This document shows, one piece after another, positions 35,133 to 44,584 of a stretch of DNA of 64,000 nucleotides. The position numbers and the translations under genes are program-made. The stretch is taken from the NCBI RefSeq assembly GCF_001665875.1, contig NZ_LZTA01000078.1, forward strand, positions 1 through 64,000, given 5' to 3'. This DNA comes from Mycobacterium sp. 852002-40037_SCH5390672. Its GTDB lineage: Bacteria > Actinomycetota > Actinomycetes > Mycobacteriales > Mycobacteriaceae. Position 1 is the stretch's first letter. Each line of letters begins with the position of its first letter. Below the pieces are notes generated by a model. That model searched no databases. It worked only from the letters and a program-made list of their open reading frames with translations, and was not told the origin of the DNA.

Positions 35133-36551
35133 TTAGACGTCGTCCTCCCCGATCCGGTGCACATGGATGAGGTTGGTTGACCCTACTGTGCCAGGTGGCG
35201 CACCGGCGACGATGACCACCAGGTCGCCGCGCTTGTAGCGACCGAGTTCCAGTAACGACTTGTCGACCTGGCGGATCATGCCGTCGGTGGAGGTCATCAT
35301 CGGCACGATGAACGTTTCGGTGCCCCAGGTCATGGCCAGCTGGCTGCGCACCTCGGGCCACGCGGTGAAGGCGAGCAGCGGCAGCGGGGTGTGCAGGCGC
35401 GCGAGGCGCTTGACCGTGTCGCCGGACTGGGTGAAGGCGACCAGCGCCTTGGCATCGAGCCGCTCGCCGATGTCGCGGGCCGCATACGAGATCACGCCGC
35501 GTTTGGTACGCGGCACGTGCGTCAGCGGCGGGGCGGCCGTGGAATTGTCCTCGACCGCGCAGATGATGCGCGACATGGTCCGAACGGCCGCCAGCGGATA
35601 CTTCCCCACCGAGGTTTCCCCGGACAGCATCACCGCGTCGGCGCCGTCGAGGACGGCGTTGGCGACGTCGGAGGCCTCGGCGCGGGTCGGCCGTGAGCTC
35701 TCGATCATCGAATCGAGCATCTGGGTCGCCACGATCACGGGTTTCGCGTTCTCCCGGGCCATCTGGATGGCCCGCTTTTGCACGAGTGGAACCTCTTCCA
35801 ACGGCAGCTCGACGCCGAGGTCGCCGCGGGCCACCATGATCGCGTCGAAGGCCAGCACGATGGCTTCCAGATTGTCGACGGCTTCCGGCTTCTCCAGCTT
35901 CGCGATCACCGGAACGCGCCTGCCGACCCGGTCCATGATCTCGTGCACCAACTCGACGTCGGATGGCGAACGCACGAAAGAGAGCGCGACCAGGTCGACA
36001 CCGAGTTCCAGGGCGAAGGTGAGGTCGTCGATGTCCTTCTCCGACAAAGCCGGCGCGGACACGTTCATGCCGGGCAGTGAGATGCCCTTGTTGTTGCTGA
36101 TCGGCCCGCCCTCGAGGACGCTGCAGATGACGTCGTCACCCTCGATGCCCTCGATCACCAGGCCGACCTTGCCATCGTCGACCAGAATTCGGTCACCGAC
36201 GGCGGCGTCCTCGGCCAGCTTCTTGTAGGTGGTCGACACCCGGTCGTGGTCGCCCTCGCAGTCCGCGACGGTGATCCGCACCGTTTCACCGTCGGCCCAG
36301 TAGGTGGGCCCGGTGGCGAAACGCCCCAGCCTGAGCTTGGGGCCCTGCAAGTCGGCGAGCACGCCGACGGCGCGGCCGGTGGCGTCGGACGCGGACCGGA
36401 CCCGCTCGTAGGCGGCTTTGTGATCGGCGTAATCGCCGTGGCTGAAATTCAACCGGGCGACGTCCATTCCGGCTTCAACCAGGGCCTGGATCGCCTCATC
36501 CGAATTGGTCGCAGGGCCAAGGGTGCAGACGATCTTTCCGCGTCTACTCAC
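35133..36551 (-). CDS. pyk: Pyruvate kinase
   Basis: The 472-residue glycolytic enzyme converts PEP and ADP to pyruvate and ATP. RGKIVCTLGPATNS opens the TIM barrel, LARLNFSHGDY and DLQGPKLR are substrate-loop motifs, MVARGDLGVELP holds the metal ligands and the active-site Lys is in VIAKLEKPEA. A B domain (about 70-170) and the C-terminal allosteric domain are complete. It starts at GTG 36551 with TATGCT 8 nt upstream. The stop is 14 bp from the tesB1 start. Confidence 0.97.
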   Translation of the reverse strand: MSRRGKIVCTLGPATNSDEAIQALVEAGMDVARLNFSHGDYADHKAAYERVRSASDATGRAVGVLADLQGPKLRLGRFATGPTYWADGETVRITVADCEGDHDRVSTTYKKLAEDAAVGDRILVDDGKVGLVIEGIEGDDVICSVLEGGPISNNKGISLPGMNVSAPALSEKDIDDLTFALELGVDLVALSFVRSPSDVELVHEIMDRVGRRVPVIAKLEKPEAVDNLEAIVLAFDAIMVARGDLGVELPLEEVPLVQKRAIQMARENAKPVIVATQMLDSMIESSRPTRAEASDVANAVLDGADAVMLSGETSVGKYPLAAVRTMSRIICAVEDNSTAAPPLTHVPRTKRGVISYAARDIGERLDAKALVAFTQSGDTVKRLARLHTPLPLLAFTAWPEVRSQLAMTWGTETFIVPMMTSTDGMIRQVDKSLLELGRYKRGDLVVIVAGAPPGTVGSTNLIHVHRIGEDDV

Positions 36552-36559
36552 GCCGACCC

Positions 36560-36565
36560 AGCATA
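36560..36565 (-). promoter_or_regulatory. Predicted -10 box (TATGCT) of pyk
   Basis: On the minus strand TATGCT precedes the GTG start by eight bases, with no Shine-Dalgarno sequence. This is compatible with a leaderless or near-leaderless pyk-tesB1 transcript. Confidence 0.4.
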
Positions 36566-36617
36566 GTCGTGTGTGACCCCCACGGCCCGCAGATAGCCGA
36601 CGCCGCGCAGTGTGCTC

Positions 36618-37061
36618 TTACCCACCAAGAACGTTGGGAAACAGTGGGAAGGCCGGCAGGTTACGCAGCACTGTCCAGGCGATCGCCGCGACCACGATCG
36701 CCAGCAACGCCGCCCTGGGCGCCAACACCTTGCCGCGGGCGCGACGCACCAGCACCCATGCGGCCAGCAGCGGGATTCCTACCAGCAAAAAGACGTTGTC
36801 GTGGACGGCGGTCATCACGTCACCATGCAGCAAGTCATGCGTCATCCGCAGCCCACCGCAAAACGGGCAATTCCAGCCGGTAAGCCATTTGAACGGACAC
36901 GCCGGGTAGATCGAACTCGGGCTGTGCGGGTCGGCCAGCGCGACGTAGCCGAGCGCGCCGCCCAGCGCCAAGCCGGTTCCGGCGGCGACGTAGCGGCGAT
37001 GACGCCGCAGATCGTGCGGATGGGTTTGCCCCGGAGCGTGCGCGGGCGAATGCGGTTGCAT
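36618..37061 (-). CDS. DUF2752 membrane protein (Rv1616-like)
   Basis: The 147-residue protein (ATG 37061; GTG 37064 directly before it is an alternative) has a His/Pro-rich cytoplasmic N-terminus, three predicted transmembrane helices and the DUF2752 signature CPFKWLTGWNCPFCGGLRM followed by THDLLHGD. The two Cys-Pro-Phe motifs suggest metal or disulfide chemistry. The function is unknown. It lies between lgt and pyk, as in M. tuberculosis. Confidence 0.85.
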   Translation of the reverse strand: MQPHSPAHAPGQTHPHDLRRHRRYVAAGTGLALGGALGYVALADPHSPSSIYPACPFKWLTGWNCPFCGGLRMTHDLLHGDVMTAVHDNVFLLVGIPLLAAWVLVRRARGKVLAPRAALLAIVVAAIAWTVLRNLPAFPLFPNVLGG

Positions 37062-37148
37062 CACCTGGCGGCTGAGCTTGCGTTGGTCACGCGTTCAGCA
37101 TGCCAGATCCGTTGCGCCCGGCCCGGTGAGATCGGTGCATCTCGGCGG

Positions 37149-38708
37149 TCAGCGGCCCGACAGCCGGTTCCTCAGTCGCGAGCCCCATCGCCGACGGGAT
37201 TCCGGTTGCGCCGGGGTCGTTTCGGCGGTGGGTTTTTCGGATTCGGTCTCGGTCGCCGCCGTTGATTCGGCATCGGCCGTTTCAGCTGTTTCGACGACGG
37301 GCTCGTCTTCCGAAGCCTCGGTGACGGGCTCGTCTTCGGCTTCTTGAGCTTCCGGTTCCTCGGCTTCAGCTTCGGTTTCCGGTTCTTCGGCTTCAGCTTC
37401 GGTTTCCGGTTCTTCGGCTGCGGCCGCTACGACCTCCGGAGCCGGTTCCTCGGTTACGGACTCCGACTCGTCAGCCTCGGACTCCTCGGCTTCGGGCGCT
37501 TCGGCTTCCGGCTGCTCCGCTTCGGAATCTTCGGCCACGGCCTCGGTTTCGGCCTCGTCAGCTGCGGCCTCAACCTCCGGCTCTTCGGATTCCGCTTCGG
37601 CGTCGGGCTCTTCGGCCTCGGCTTCGCTGGGCTCCGCCGCTGCGGTCGCCTCCACCGAGTCCGTCACCGGTTCTTCGACTTCCGGCTCTGCCGCGGCAGT
37701 TTCGTCAGCTTCCGCCGTGTCCGCCGAGCCCGGCGGCGCACTGGCGGCTGCGACGGCCTCGGCGCCCGTCGCAGCCGTCGCTGACGCCACCGTCGCGGGC
37801 TCCTCGTCTGAGTCGGGTTCTGCCGCTTCCTCGTCGAGGTATTGGCGGCCGCGCAGGCTCTCGGGATCTTCGCGGCCCTTGGGCGCCGCCATCAGATAGA
37901 CCACCGCCCCGATGAACACGAAAGTCGAGGTGAACGAGTTGATCCGGATGCCGGCGATGTGGGTCGCGGTGTCGTCGCGCAACAGCTCGACACAGAACCG
38001 CCCGACGCAGTAGCCCGCCACATAGAGAGCGAACAACCGGCCGTGGCCCAGCGTGAAGCGCCGGTCCGCATAGATCAGCGCGACGAAAATCAGGACGTTC
38101 CAGATCAATTCGTAGAGAAACGTCGGTTGCACCACGAATGCGATCTGGCCCGTCGAGATGCCATCCAGCGAGTGCGGGTCGATGTATCCCGAGGGGTCTC
38201 GACGGTAGAAGATCTCCAGGCCCCACGGCAACGTCGTTTCGCGGCCGTAGAGCTCCTGGTTGAAATAATTACCGAACCGGCCGATGGCCTGCGCCAAAAT
38301 GACTCCCGGGGCCAGCGCGTCGGCGAAGGCCGGAAGCGGAATCCCGTGCCGGCGGCAACCGATCCATGCGCCGACGCCACCGAGCGCCACCGCACCCCAA
38401 ATGCCCAGGCCGCCGTCCCAAATCCGCACGGCTGCGCCGAGTCCCGCGCCGCCGGGGCCCCAATAGGTTCGCCAGTCGGTGGCCAGGTGATAGAGCCGAC
38501 CACCGATCAACCCGAACGGCACCGTCCACAGCGCGATGTCATAGATCACGCCGCGCTCGCCGCCACGCGCCTCCCAGCGCCGGTCACCGATCAGCAGCGC
38601 GGCCACGATACCGGCGATGATGAACAGCGCGTAGGCCCGGATGGGTAGCGGCCCGAGGTGCCAGACACCCTGCGGCGGACTCGGGAAATAGGCCAGTAAC
38701 TTCGTCAC
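37149..38708 (-). CDS. lgt: Prolipoprotein diacylglyceryl transferase with long acidic C-terminal tail
   Basis: Lgt moves diacylglycerol from phosphatidylglycerol to the lipobox Cys of prolipoproteins. Residues 1-285 are the seven-helix core with signature GRFGNYFNQELYG (143-155). The segment aligned to E. coli HGGL reads IWGAV, so that His is Trp, as I recall for other actinobacterial Lgt. Residues 290-505 form a Glu/Ala/Val/Pro-rich low-complexity tail, longer than the M. tuberculosis one (468 total residues there, 519 here). A 27-bp tandem repeat codes part of it. GTG 38708 overlaps the trpA stop (GTGA). Confidence 0.95.
   Translation of the reverse strand: MTKLLAYFPSPPQGVWHLGPLPIRAYALFIIAGIVAALLIGDRRWEARGGERGVIYDIALWTVPFGLIGGRLYHLATDWRTYWGPGGAGLGAAVRIWDGGLGIWGAVALGGVGAWIGCRRHGIPLPAFADALAPGVILAQAIGRFGNYFNQELYGRETTLPWGLEIFYRRDPSGYIDPHSLDGISTGQIAFVVQPTFLYELIWNVLIFVALIYADRRFTLGHGRLFALYVAGYCVGRFCVELLRDDTATHIAGIRINSFTSTFVFIGAVVYLMAAPKGREDPESLRGRQYLDEEAAEPDSDEEPATVASATAATGAEAVAAASAPPGSADTAEADETAAAEPEVEEPVTDSVEATAAAEPSEAEAEEPDAEAESEEPEVEAAADEAETEAVAEDSEAEQPEAEAPEAEESEADESESVTEEPAPEVVAAAAEEPETEAEAEEPETEAEAEEPEAQEAEDEPVTEASEDEPVVETAETADAESTAATETESEKPTAETTPAQPESRRRWGSRLRNRLSGR
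37354..37424. repeat. 27-bp tandem repeat coding the Lgt acidic tail
   Basis: Units 37354-37380 and 37381-37407 differ at one base, and a third copy starts at 37408 before it decays. Each unit encodes nine residues (EEPETEAEA) on the minus strand, so copy-number change keeps the frame and only alters tail length. Confidence 0.8.
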
Positions 38709-39520
38709 GAGGTGGTCGCCCCCTGACGAACACCCGCGGCGAGTTCCTCAGTCAGTGCACGCAATGCAGTCAACCCCCCGTCGCCCAGTGCCGACACCAG
38801 TGCGGACCCGACGATGACACCGTCGGCGTAGCTGCCGATCTGGGCGGCTTGCTCTCGCGACCGCACTCCCAGCCCGACGCCGACGGGTATGTCGGATATC
38901 TCTTTGACCCTGCTCACCAACTCCGGCGCGGCGTTAGACACCACGTCACGCGCCCCCGTCACGCCCATCGTCGAAGCCGCGTAGACGAATCCACGCGACG
39001 CCTCGACCGTCATCGCCAGCCGTTGCGGCGTCGAGGACGGCGCCACCAGAAATATCCGATCCAGACCATGTCCCTCGGATGCCGCCAGCCACTGCACGGC
39101 TTCGTCGGGGATGAGATCGGGAGTGATCAGGCCGTAACCGCCGGCCGAGGTCAGATCCCGAGCGAATGCGTCAACCCCGTAGCGCAACACGGGATTCCAG
39201 TAGGTCATCACCACGGCGTGGCCACCTGCCGCGCTGATCGCCTCGACCGCGGCAAGGGTGTCGCGGACGCGCACTCCCCCGTGCAGCGCGGTCTCGGTGG
39301 CCTTGGCGATGGTCGGGCCGTCCATGCCGGGATCCGAGTAGGGAACCCCGACTTCGATGATGTCGCAACCCGATTCGACCAGTGCGATCATTCCGTTCAC
39401 GGACGTCGGCACGTCGGGGTAACCGGTGGGCAGATAGCCGATCAGCGCCGCGCGATTGTCCTTGCGGCAGCCATCGAAGATCGACTGAAGCCTGCTCGCT
39501 TCGCTTTGTTTTACGGTCAT
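38705..39520 (-). CDS. trpA: Tryptophan synthase alpha chain
   Basis: TrpA cleaves indole-3-glycerol phosphate to indole and G3P. The 271-residue TIM barrel starts at ATG 39520, overlapping the trpB stop (ATGA). Catalytic Glu is in [11 protein letters not shown] and catalytic Asp in PGMDGPTI. The phosphate-binding GVTGARD and GLGVRS loops are intact. It is coupled at both ends, to trpB and to lgt. Confidence 0.97.
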   Translation of the reverse strand: MTVKQSEASRLQSIFDGCRKDNRAALIGYLPTGYPDVPTSVNGMIALVESGCDIIEVGVPYSDPGMDGPTIAKATETALHGGVRVRDTLAAVEAISAAGGHAVVMTYWNPVLRYGVDAFARDLTSAGGYGLITPDLIPDEAVQWLAASEGHGLDRIFLVAPSSTPQRLAMTVEASRGFVYAASTMGVTGARDVVSNAAPELVSRVKEISDIPVGVGLGVRSREQAAQIGSYADGVIVGSALVSALGDGGLTALRALTEELAAGVRQGATTS

Positions 39521-40776
39521 CGATCGCTGGACCCCAACAGCCCGAACCACTTCGCGGCCGTCTCGACGTCCTTGTCACCGCGCCCGGACAGGTTCACCAC
39601 AATGATCGCCCCCTGCTCCAATTCGGGGCCCAGTTTCAGAGCACCGGCGACGGCGTGCGCGGATTCGATGGCCGGGATGATCCCTTCGGTGCGGCACAGG
39701 ACGCGGAACGCATCCATCGCCTCCGAGTCGGTGATCGGACGGTACTCGGCGCGCCCGGTCTCGCGCAGGTACGCGTGTTCTGGACCCACGCCCGGGTAGT
39801 CGAGTCCCGCTGAGATGGAATGAGATTCGATGGTCTGCCCGTCCTCGTCCTGCAGCAGATAGGAGAACGATCCCTGAAATGCACCGGGTGAGCCGCCGCT
39901 GAAGGTCGCGGCGTGCCTTCCGGTTTCGACACCGTCGCCGGCCGCCTCGAATCCGACCAGCCGCACGCCGGGATCGTCGATGAACGGGTGGAAGATGCCA
40001 ATAGCGTTGGATCCGCCGCCGATACAGGCCACCACGGCGTCGGGCAACCGGCCGGCCTGCGCCTGGATCTGGGCGCGCGCCTCGAGGCCGATGATGCGCT
40101 GAAAGTCGCGCACCATGGCGGGGAAGGGATGCGGGCCCGCCGCGGTGCCGAAACAATAGAAGGTGTTGTCGGCATTGGTAACCCAATCCCGAAACGCCTC
40201 ATTGATGGCATCCTTGAGCGTCTTCGAACCGCTTTTGACCGAGACGACCGTGGCTCCCAGCAAGCGCATCCGTGCCACGTTGAGCGCTTGGCGCTCGGTG
40301 TCCACTGCGCCCATGTAGATCACGCATTCCAGGCCGAGCAAGGCACACGCGGTGGCGGTCGCCACGCCGTGCTGACCGGCCCCGGTCTCGGCGATCACTC
40401 GTTTCTTGCCCATGCGCTGGGCCAGCAACGCCTGACCGAGCACGTTGTTGATCTTGTGAGAACCGGTGTGGTTCAGGTCTTCTCGCTTGAGGAAGATGCG
40501 CGCGCCAGCCTGTTCGGACAGCCGCGGAGCCTCGTACAGGGGCGACGGCCGGCCGGCATAGTTCGCTTGCAAGTAATCCAAAGTGTCCAGGAAATCCTGG
40601 TTGACACGTTCCTTCTCGTAGGCCGCGGTGACCTCTTCAATCACGGCCATCAATGCCTCGGCGACGTAGCGGCCGCCGTACACGCCGAAATGGCCACCCG
40701 CATCGGGTTCGTGGCGGGTGGGTTCGGCGATGGCTGCGCTCGGGAGCGGAAGGTCCGGGCGGGACATGTCCACCAT
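39517..40776 (-). CDS. trpB: Tryptophan synthase beta chain
   Basis: The PLP enzyme condenses indole with serine. The 419-residue form begins at ATG 40776 ([10 protein letters not shown]), chosen because it aligns with the M. tuberculosis start; TTG/GTG/ATG codons at 40782, 40779, 40773 and 40767 are alternatives. The PLP Lys is in [19 protein letters not shown], the catalytic Glu in ETGAGQHG and the phosphate loop is GGGSNAIG. The stop overlaps trpA. Confidence 0.96.
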   Translation of the reverse strand: MVDMSRPDLPLPSAAIAEPTRHEPDAGGHFGVYGGRYVAEALMAVIEEVTAAYEKERVNQDFLDTLDYLQANYAGRPSPLYEAPRLSEQAGARIFLKREDLNHTGSHKINNVLGQALLAQRMGKKRVIAETGAGQHGVATATACALLGLECVIYMGAVDTERQALNVARMRLLGATVVSVKSGSKTLKDAINEAFRDWVTNADNTFYCFGTAAGPHPFPAMVRDFQRIIGLEARAQIQAQAGRLPDAVVACIGGGSNAIGIFHPFIDDPGVRLVGFEAAGDGVETGRHAATFSGGSPGAFQGSFSYLLQDEDGQTIESHSISAGLDYPGVGPEHAYLRETGRAEYRPITDSEAMDAFRVLCRTEGIIPAIESAHAVAGALKLGPELEQGAIIVVNLSGRGDKDVETAAKWFGLLGSSDR

Positions 40777-40849
40777 CACCAATGCTCTACGCGGGGATGG
40801 CTCATGGGGTTCAACGTATCAGCGCGGGGGCTCTTCAGTGACGAAGCGA

Positions 40850-41668
40850 CTAGCGAGCCGGTTTCGGACAGGATGGATGGGTGCCCGCGGTAACCAGGTC
40901 GGCAACCGCGGCGCGCGGGTCACCACTTTTGACCAGACCTTCGCCGACCAACACGGCGTCGGCGCCCGCACCGGCATACGCCAGCAGGTCTCCGGTACCG
41001 CGCACACCGGATTCGGCGATCCTGATCACGTTGCTGGGCAGCCCCGGAGCGATGCGCGCGAAGCAATCCCGGTCCACCTCGAGAGTCGCCAGATCGCGGG
41101 CGTTGACGCCGATTACGTTGGCCCCGGCTTTGAGCGCCCGGTCGGCTTCCTCTTCGGTGTGCACCTCGACGAGCGCTGTCATACCCAGCGACTCGGTGCG
41201 GTCCAGCATCGACACCAATGCCGACTGCTCCAGCGCGGCGACGATGAGCAGCAGCATGTCGGCGCCGTGCGCACGCGCTTCGTGGATCTGGTAGGGCTGG
41301 ACGACAAAGTCTTTGCGCAAGATCGGTATCGAGACCGCCGCGCGAACCGCGTCGAGGTCATCGAGCGAGCCGTGGAAACGTCGCTCCTCGGTCAACACGC
41401 TGATGATGCGGGCGCCACCGTCTTCGTAGGCCCGGGCCAGTTTGGCCGGATCGGCAATGGTCGCCAGGGAACCCGCCGACGGGCTGGCACGCTTGACTTC
41501 GGCGATGACGCCGATTCCGGGCTCGCGCAAGGCTGCCATCACGTCGCGTGGCGGCGGCGCGGCCGCTGCGGCGGCTTTGATCTCGGACAGGCTGATGAGC
41601 GCTTCGCGCGCGGCAACGTCGGCCCGGACTCCCTCGAGGATGGAGTCAAGCACGGTTGCCGGACTCAT
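40850..41668 (-). CDS. trpC: Indole-3-glycerol-phosphate synthase
   Basis: The 272-residue TIM barrel closes the ring of CdRP to indole-3-glycerol phosphate. [13 protein letters not shown] holds catalytic Glu and Lys, [11 protein letters not shown] the second set, and LRKDFVV the central Lys; IGVNARDL and AESGV complete the site. SD AAGGGA precedes ATG 41668. No trpF or trpD is nearby: TrpF activity is expected from PriA (hisA). Confidence 0.97.
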   Translation of the reverse strand: MSPATVLDSILEGVRADVAAREALISLSEIKAAAAAAPPPRDVMAALREPGIGVIAEVKRASPSAGSLATIADPAKLARAYEDGGARIISVLTEERRFHGSLDDLDAVRAAVSIPILRKDFVVQPYQIHEARAHGADMLLLIVAALEQSALVSMLDRTESLGMTALVEVHTEEEADRALKAGANVIGVNARDLATLEVDRDCFARIAPGLPSNVIRIAESGVRGTGDLLAYAGAGADAVLVGEGLVKSGDPRAAVADLVTAGTHPSCPKPAR

Positions 41669-41780
41669 GCCTGTCGTTTCCCTTCGCCCTGTCGCCCGCT
41701 GTCATCCCACGGCCACTGTGTTGTCCCCAGCCGATTGCGACGACGTGAATGAAGGGTAGCGGCCCACGGCTCGCGGTCCG

Positions 41781-42464
41781 TCACCGACCCTCGGTGTCAG
41801 ACTCACCTGCCCGATCGGTTGGGTCGCGTCCCTCGTCAAGCGCGTCCCAGAGCATCCGCTCCGACATTCCCGGCGTCTCCTGCTGCTCCAGCATCGCCCC
41901 GTCGGCCTCTTCGCGTCGCGAAATCGACCGGCGCGTTGCCGGTGTCGCGTACTTTGTCGCGCTCGAGCGGTCCGACCCCGAGTCCGACGCGGATCGCATG
42001 AGTAAGACGGCGGCGATCAGCGTGCACGCCGCGGCGGCCACCGTGACGCCCGCGCCCCAGTACCGACGCTCGCTTCCGATCAGCGACATCACCGAAACGT
42101 GCGCCAGCTCGGCGCCGCGGACCGCCACGTCGGGCAACGCCCACAGGCTGATCCCGAGATAGCCGATCGCCAAGCTGACCACCGCCAACAACCCCGCCAG
42201 CGCACGCAGCAGCCAGCCCCGCACGGCGATCGCGGCGACGGCCGCGGCCAACAGGAGCAGCGCCAACGGCAGCAGCGCCGTCGACCAGGCGCCGCCGGCC
42301 AGGGTCACCTGCTTGGGCGGCCCCAGCCCGTCGAACGAGCGGATGACGACCCACGGCAGGCGCGAGGCCACCCACAACGTCCCGGCGGCAACCACCAGCA
42401 CCAGCTGGGCAATCCGGATCAGCCACCGGCCGTTGGGCCGGGTGTCCGCGCGGGCCTCACTCAT
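41781..42464 (-). CDS. Trp biosynthesis-associated membrane protein (Rv1610-like)
   Basis: The 227-residue protein has about four transmembrane helices (16-150) and a cytoplasmic tail ending with the family-typical [22 protein letters not shown]. It overlaps the trpE 3' end by eight bases, so it is cotranslated with trpE. The family occurs between trpE and trpC in actinobacteria. The role is not established. Confidence 0.88.
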   Translation of the reverse strand: MSEARADTRPNGRWLIRIAQLVLVVAAGTLWVASRLPWVVIRSFDGLGPPKQVTLAGGAWSTALLPLALLLLAAAVAAIAVRGWLLRALAGLLAVVSLAIGYLGISLWALPDVAVRGAELAHVSVMSLIGSERRYWGAGVTVAAAACTLIAAVLLMRSASDSGSDRSSATKYATPATRRSISRREEADGAMLEQQETPGMSERMLWDALDEGRDPTDRAGESDTEGR

Positions 42465-43995
42465 CGCCGCTTGCGTCCGGTCCGGTCAGCGTCTCGGCGG
42501 CCGCGATCGCGCTGAGCACCGCACGGGCCTTGTTGGTCGCCTCGGTGTATTCGTAGGGGCCGTTGGAGTCCGCCACGACCCCACCACCGGATTGCACATA
42601 GGCGGTGCCGTCGCGCATCAAGGCGGTGCGGATCGCGATCGCGAAGTCGGCGTTGCCGGCGAAGTCCAGGTAGCCGACCACGCCGCCGTACAGGCCGCGA
42701 CGCGTCTTCTCCACCTCTTCGATGAGCTCCATGGCCCGGACCTTCGGTGCGCCCGACAGCGTGCCGGCCGGGAAACAGGCCGTCACCGCATCCAGGGCGG
42801 TCCGGCCCTCGGCGAGCGTGCCGGTCACCGTCGACACCAGGTGCATGACGTGGCTATAGCGTTCGATGTGGCTGTAGTCCTCGACACGCACGGTGCCCGG
42901 CGCGCAGACCCGGCCCAAATCATTGCGGCCCAAATCGACCAGCATCAGGTGCTCGGCACGTTCCTTGTCGTCGGCCAACAGCTCCTTTTCCAGCAGCTGA
43001 TCCTCTTCGTCGGTGTCCCCGCGCCACCGGGTTCCGGCGATCGGATGGGTCCTCGCGGTGCCGTCGGCGACGGTGACCAGCGCCTCCGGGCTGGAGCCGA
43101 CGATCGAAAAGTCAGTTCCGCCAGCGCCATTCGGCACATGCAGGAGATACATGTAGGGGCTCGGGTTGGTGACCCGCAACATCCGGTACACGTCGATCGG
43201 ATCGACATGGGTGTCCATTTCGAACCGTTGCGACGGCACCACCTGGAAGGCCTCGCCCGCGGCGATCTGCTCGACGAGGTAGTCGACGATCTTGCCGTAC
43301 TCCTCGACGCTGCGCTGCGCGCGGTAGCGCGGCTCGGGCCGCGCGAACGTGCCGACGGTGGACGACAACGGCTGGCCCAGCGCGGCGGTCATCACGTCCA
43401 GGCGGGCGATCGCGTCGTCGTAGGCCTCGTCGACCCGCTCGTCGTTCCCGTTCCAGTTCACGGCGTTGGCGATCAGCGTGATGGTGCCCTCGTGGTGATC
43501 GACCGCCGCGACATCGGTGGCCAACAGCAGCAACATGTCGGGGAGCTTGAGGTCGTCGACGGCCAGTTCGGGCAGCCGTTCCAGGCGGCGCACCATGTCG
43601 TAGGCGAAGAACCCGACCATGCCGCCCGAGAGCGGCGGCAGCCCCTCGAGCGGGACGGTGGCCAGCAGCTCGCACGTGGTCCGCAGTGCCTGCAGCGGGT
43701 CGCCCCCGGTCGGTGCGTCCTGTGGCACCACGCCCAGCCAGACGGCTTCACCGTCGCGCACGGTCAGCGCCGACGGCGCACCCGCGCCGATGAACGACCA
43801 CCGCGACCAGGAACGGCCGTGCTCGGCCGACTCCAGCAGAAACGTGCCCGGTCGGTTGGCGGCGAGTTTGCGGTAGGCCGACAGCGGCGTCTCGGCGTCG
43901 GCCAGCACCTTGCGGGTCACCGGGACGACCCGGTGCTCGGCCGCCAGCTGCCGAAAATCCTCTCGTGAGGTCGTCGCGGCGAGGTGGGCGTGCAC
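42457..43995 (-). CDS. trpE: Anthranilate synthase component I
   Basis: The 512-residue chorismate-using subunit starts at GTG 43995, eight bases after GGGAGGA, matching M. tuberculosis TrpE; the open frame upstream crosses a palindromic repeat and is not coding. The Trp-binding LLES and the catalytic motifs [39 protein letters not shown] and GGGVVADS are present. Feedback inhibition by Trp is therefore expected. No leader peptide with Trp codons is visible upstream. Confidence 0.97.
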   Translation of the reverse strand: MHAHLAATTSREDFRQLAAEHRVVPVTRKVLADAETPLSAYRKLAANRPGTFLLESAEHGRSWSRWSFIGAGAPSALTVRDGEAVWLGVVPQDAPTGGDPLQALRTTCELLATVPLEGLPPLSGGMVGFFAYDMVRRLERLPELAVDDLKLPDMLLLLATDVAAVDHHEGTITLIANAVNWNGNDERVDEAYDDAIARLDVMTAALGQPLSSTVGTFARPEPRYRAQRSVEEYGKIVDYLVEQIAAGEAFQVVPSQRFEMDTHVDPIDVYRMLRVTNPSPYMYLLHVPNGAGGTDFSIVGSSPEALVTVADGTARTHPIAGTRWRGDTDEEDQLLEKELLADDKERAEHLMLVDLGRNDLGRVCAPGTVRVEDYSHIERYSHVMHLVSTVTGTLAEGRTALDAVTACFPAGTLSGAPKVRAMELIEEVEKTRRGLYGGVVGYLDFAGNADFAIAIRTALMRDGTAYVQSGGGVVADSNGPYEYTEATNKARAVLSAIAAAETLTGPDASGDE

Positions 43996-44028
43996 CGAAC
44001 CATCCTCCCAGACGCGTTGAACCGGCCG

Positions 44029-44083
44029 CGAGCGTAACGCCATCGCGATTCTCGGCCCGAGTTTCGTCGTGGCGTTACGCTCG
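44029..44083. repeat. Palindromic element between trpE and bcpB
   Basis: Perfect 14-bp arms CGAGCGTAACGCCA (44029-44042) and TGGCGTTACGCTCG (44070-44083) enclose 27 nt. The right part, tttcgtcgtggcgttacg, matches the rpsA-polA element (16329) with one difference over 18 bases. It sits between two divergent genes, so it is not a simple terminator here. Confidence 0.75.
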
Positions 44084-44122
44084 GCGATCTCGCGGGAGGG
44101 CTTCCGGCGTAGCGTGTCCGGC

Positions 44123-44581
44123 ATGAAACCTGGTGACACCGTCGCGGACTTCGAGTTGCCCGATCAGACCGGGACGCCCCGCAAGCTCAGCGAACTGCTG
44201 TCCGGCGGGCCCGTCGTGCTGTTCTTCTACCCGGCCGCGATGACGCCCGGCTGCACCAAGGAAGCATGCCACTTCCGCGACCTGGCCTCCGAATTCGCCG
44301 CGGTCGGGGCCAACCGGGTGGGGATCAGCGCCGACGCCGTGCAAAAGCAGGCCAAGTTCGCCGACATGCGCAAGTTCGACTACCCGCTGCTGTCGGACAC
44401 CGACGGCGCCGTGGCCAGGCAGTTCGGCGTCAAGCGCGGCTTGCTCGGCAAGCTGATGCCGGTCAAGCGCACGACGTTCGTCATCGACACCGACCGCACG
44501 GTGCTCGAGGTGATCTCCAGCGAATTCAACATGGACACCCACGCCGACAAGTCGCTCGCGACGCTGCGCGCCCGGGCGTGA
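44123..44581 (+). CDS. bcpB: Peroxiredoxin, bacterioferritin comigratory protein type
   Basis: The 152-residue thiol peroxidase of the PrxQ/BCP class starts at ATG 44123 ([10 protein letters not shown]). Peroxidatic Cys44 in TPGCTKEAC and resolving Cys49 have the C-x4-C spacing of atypical 2-Cys peroxiredoxins. It reduces organic and hydrogen peroxide using thioredoxin-like donors. It converges with chaA with three bases between stops. Confidence 0.94.
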   Translation: MKPGDTVADFELPDQTGTPRKLSELLSGGPVVLFFYPAAMTPGCTKEACHFRDLASEFAAVGANRVGISADAVQKQAKFADMRKFDYPLLSDTDGAVARQFGVKRGLLGKLMPVKRTTFVIDTDRTVLEVISSEFNMDTHADKSLATLRARA

Positions 44582-44584
44582 CCG

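Noticed and set aside
37344-37784. Phe/Gly-rich 146-codon frame opposite the Lgt tail
   Set aside because: The repetitive product is only the complement of the Glu/Ala repeat in lgt.
43996-44139. Upstream extension of TrpE or a Trp attenuation leader
   Set aside because: The frame crosses the palindromic repeat, has no cluster of Trp codons, and a well-spaced GGGAGGA supports GTG 43995.
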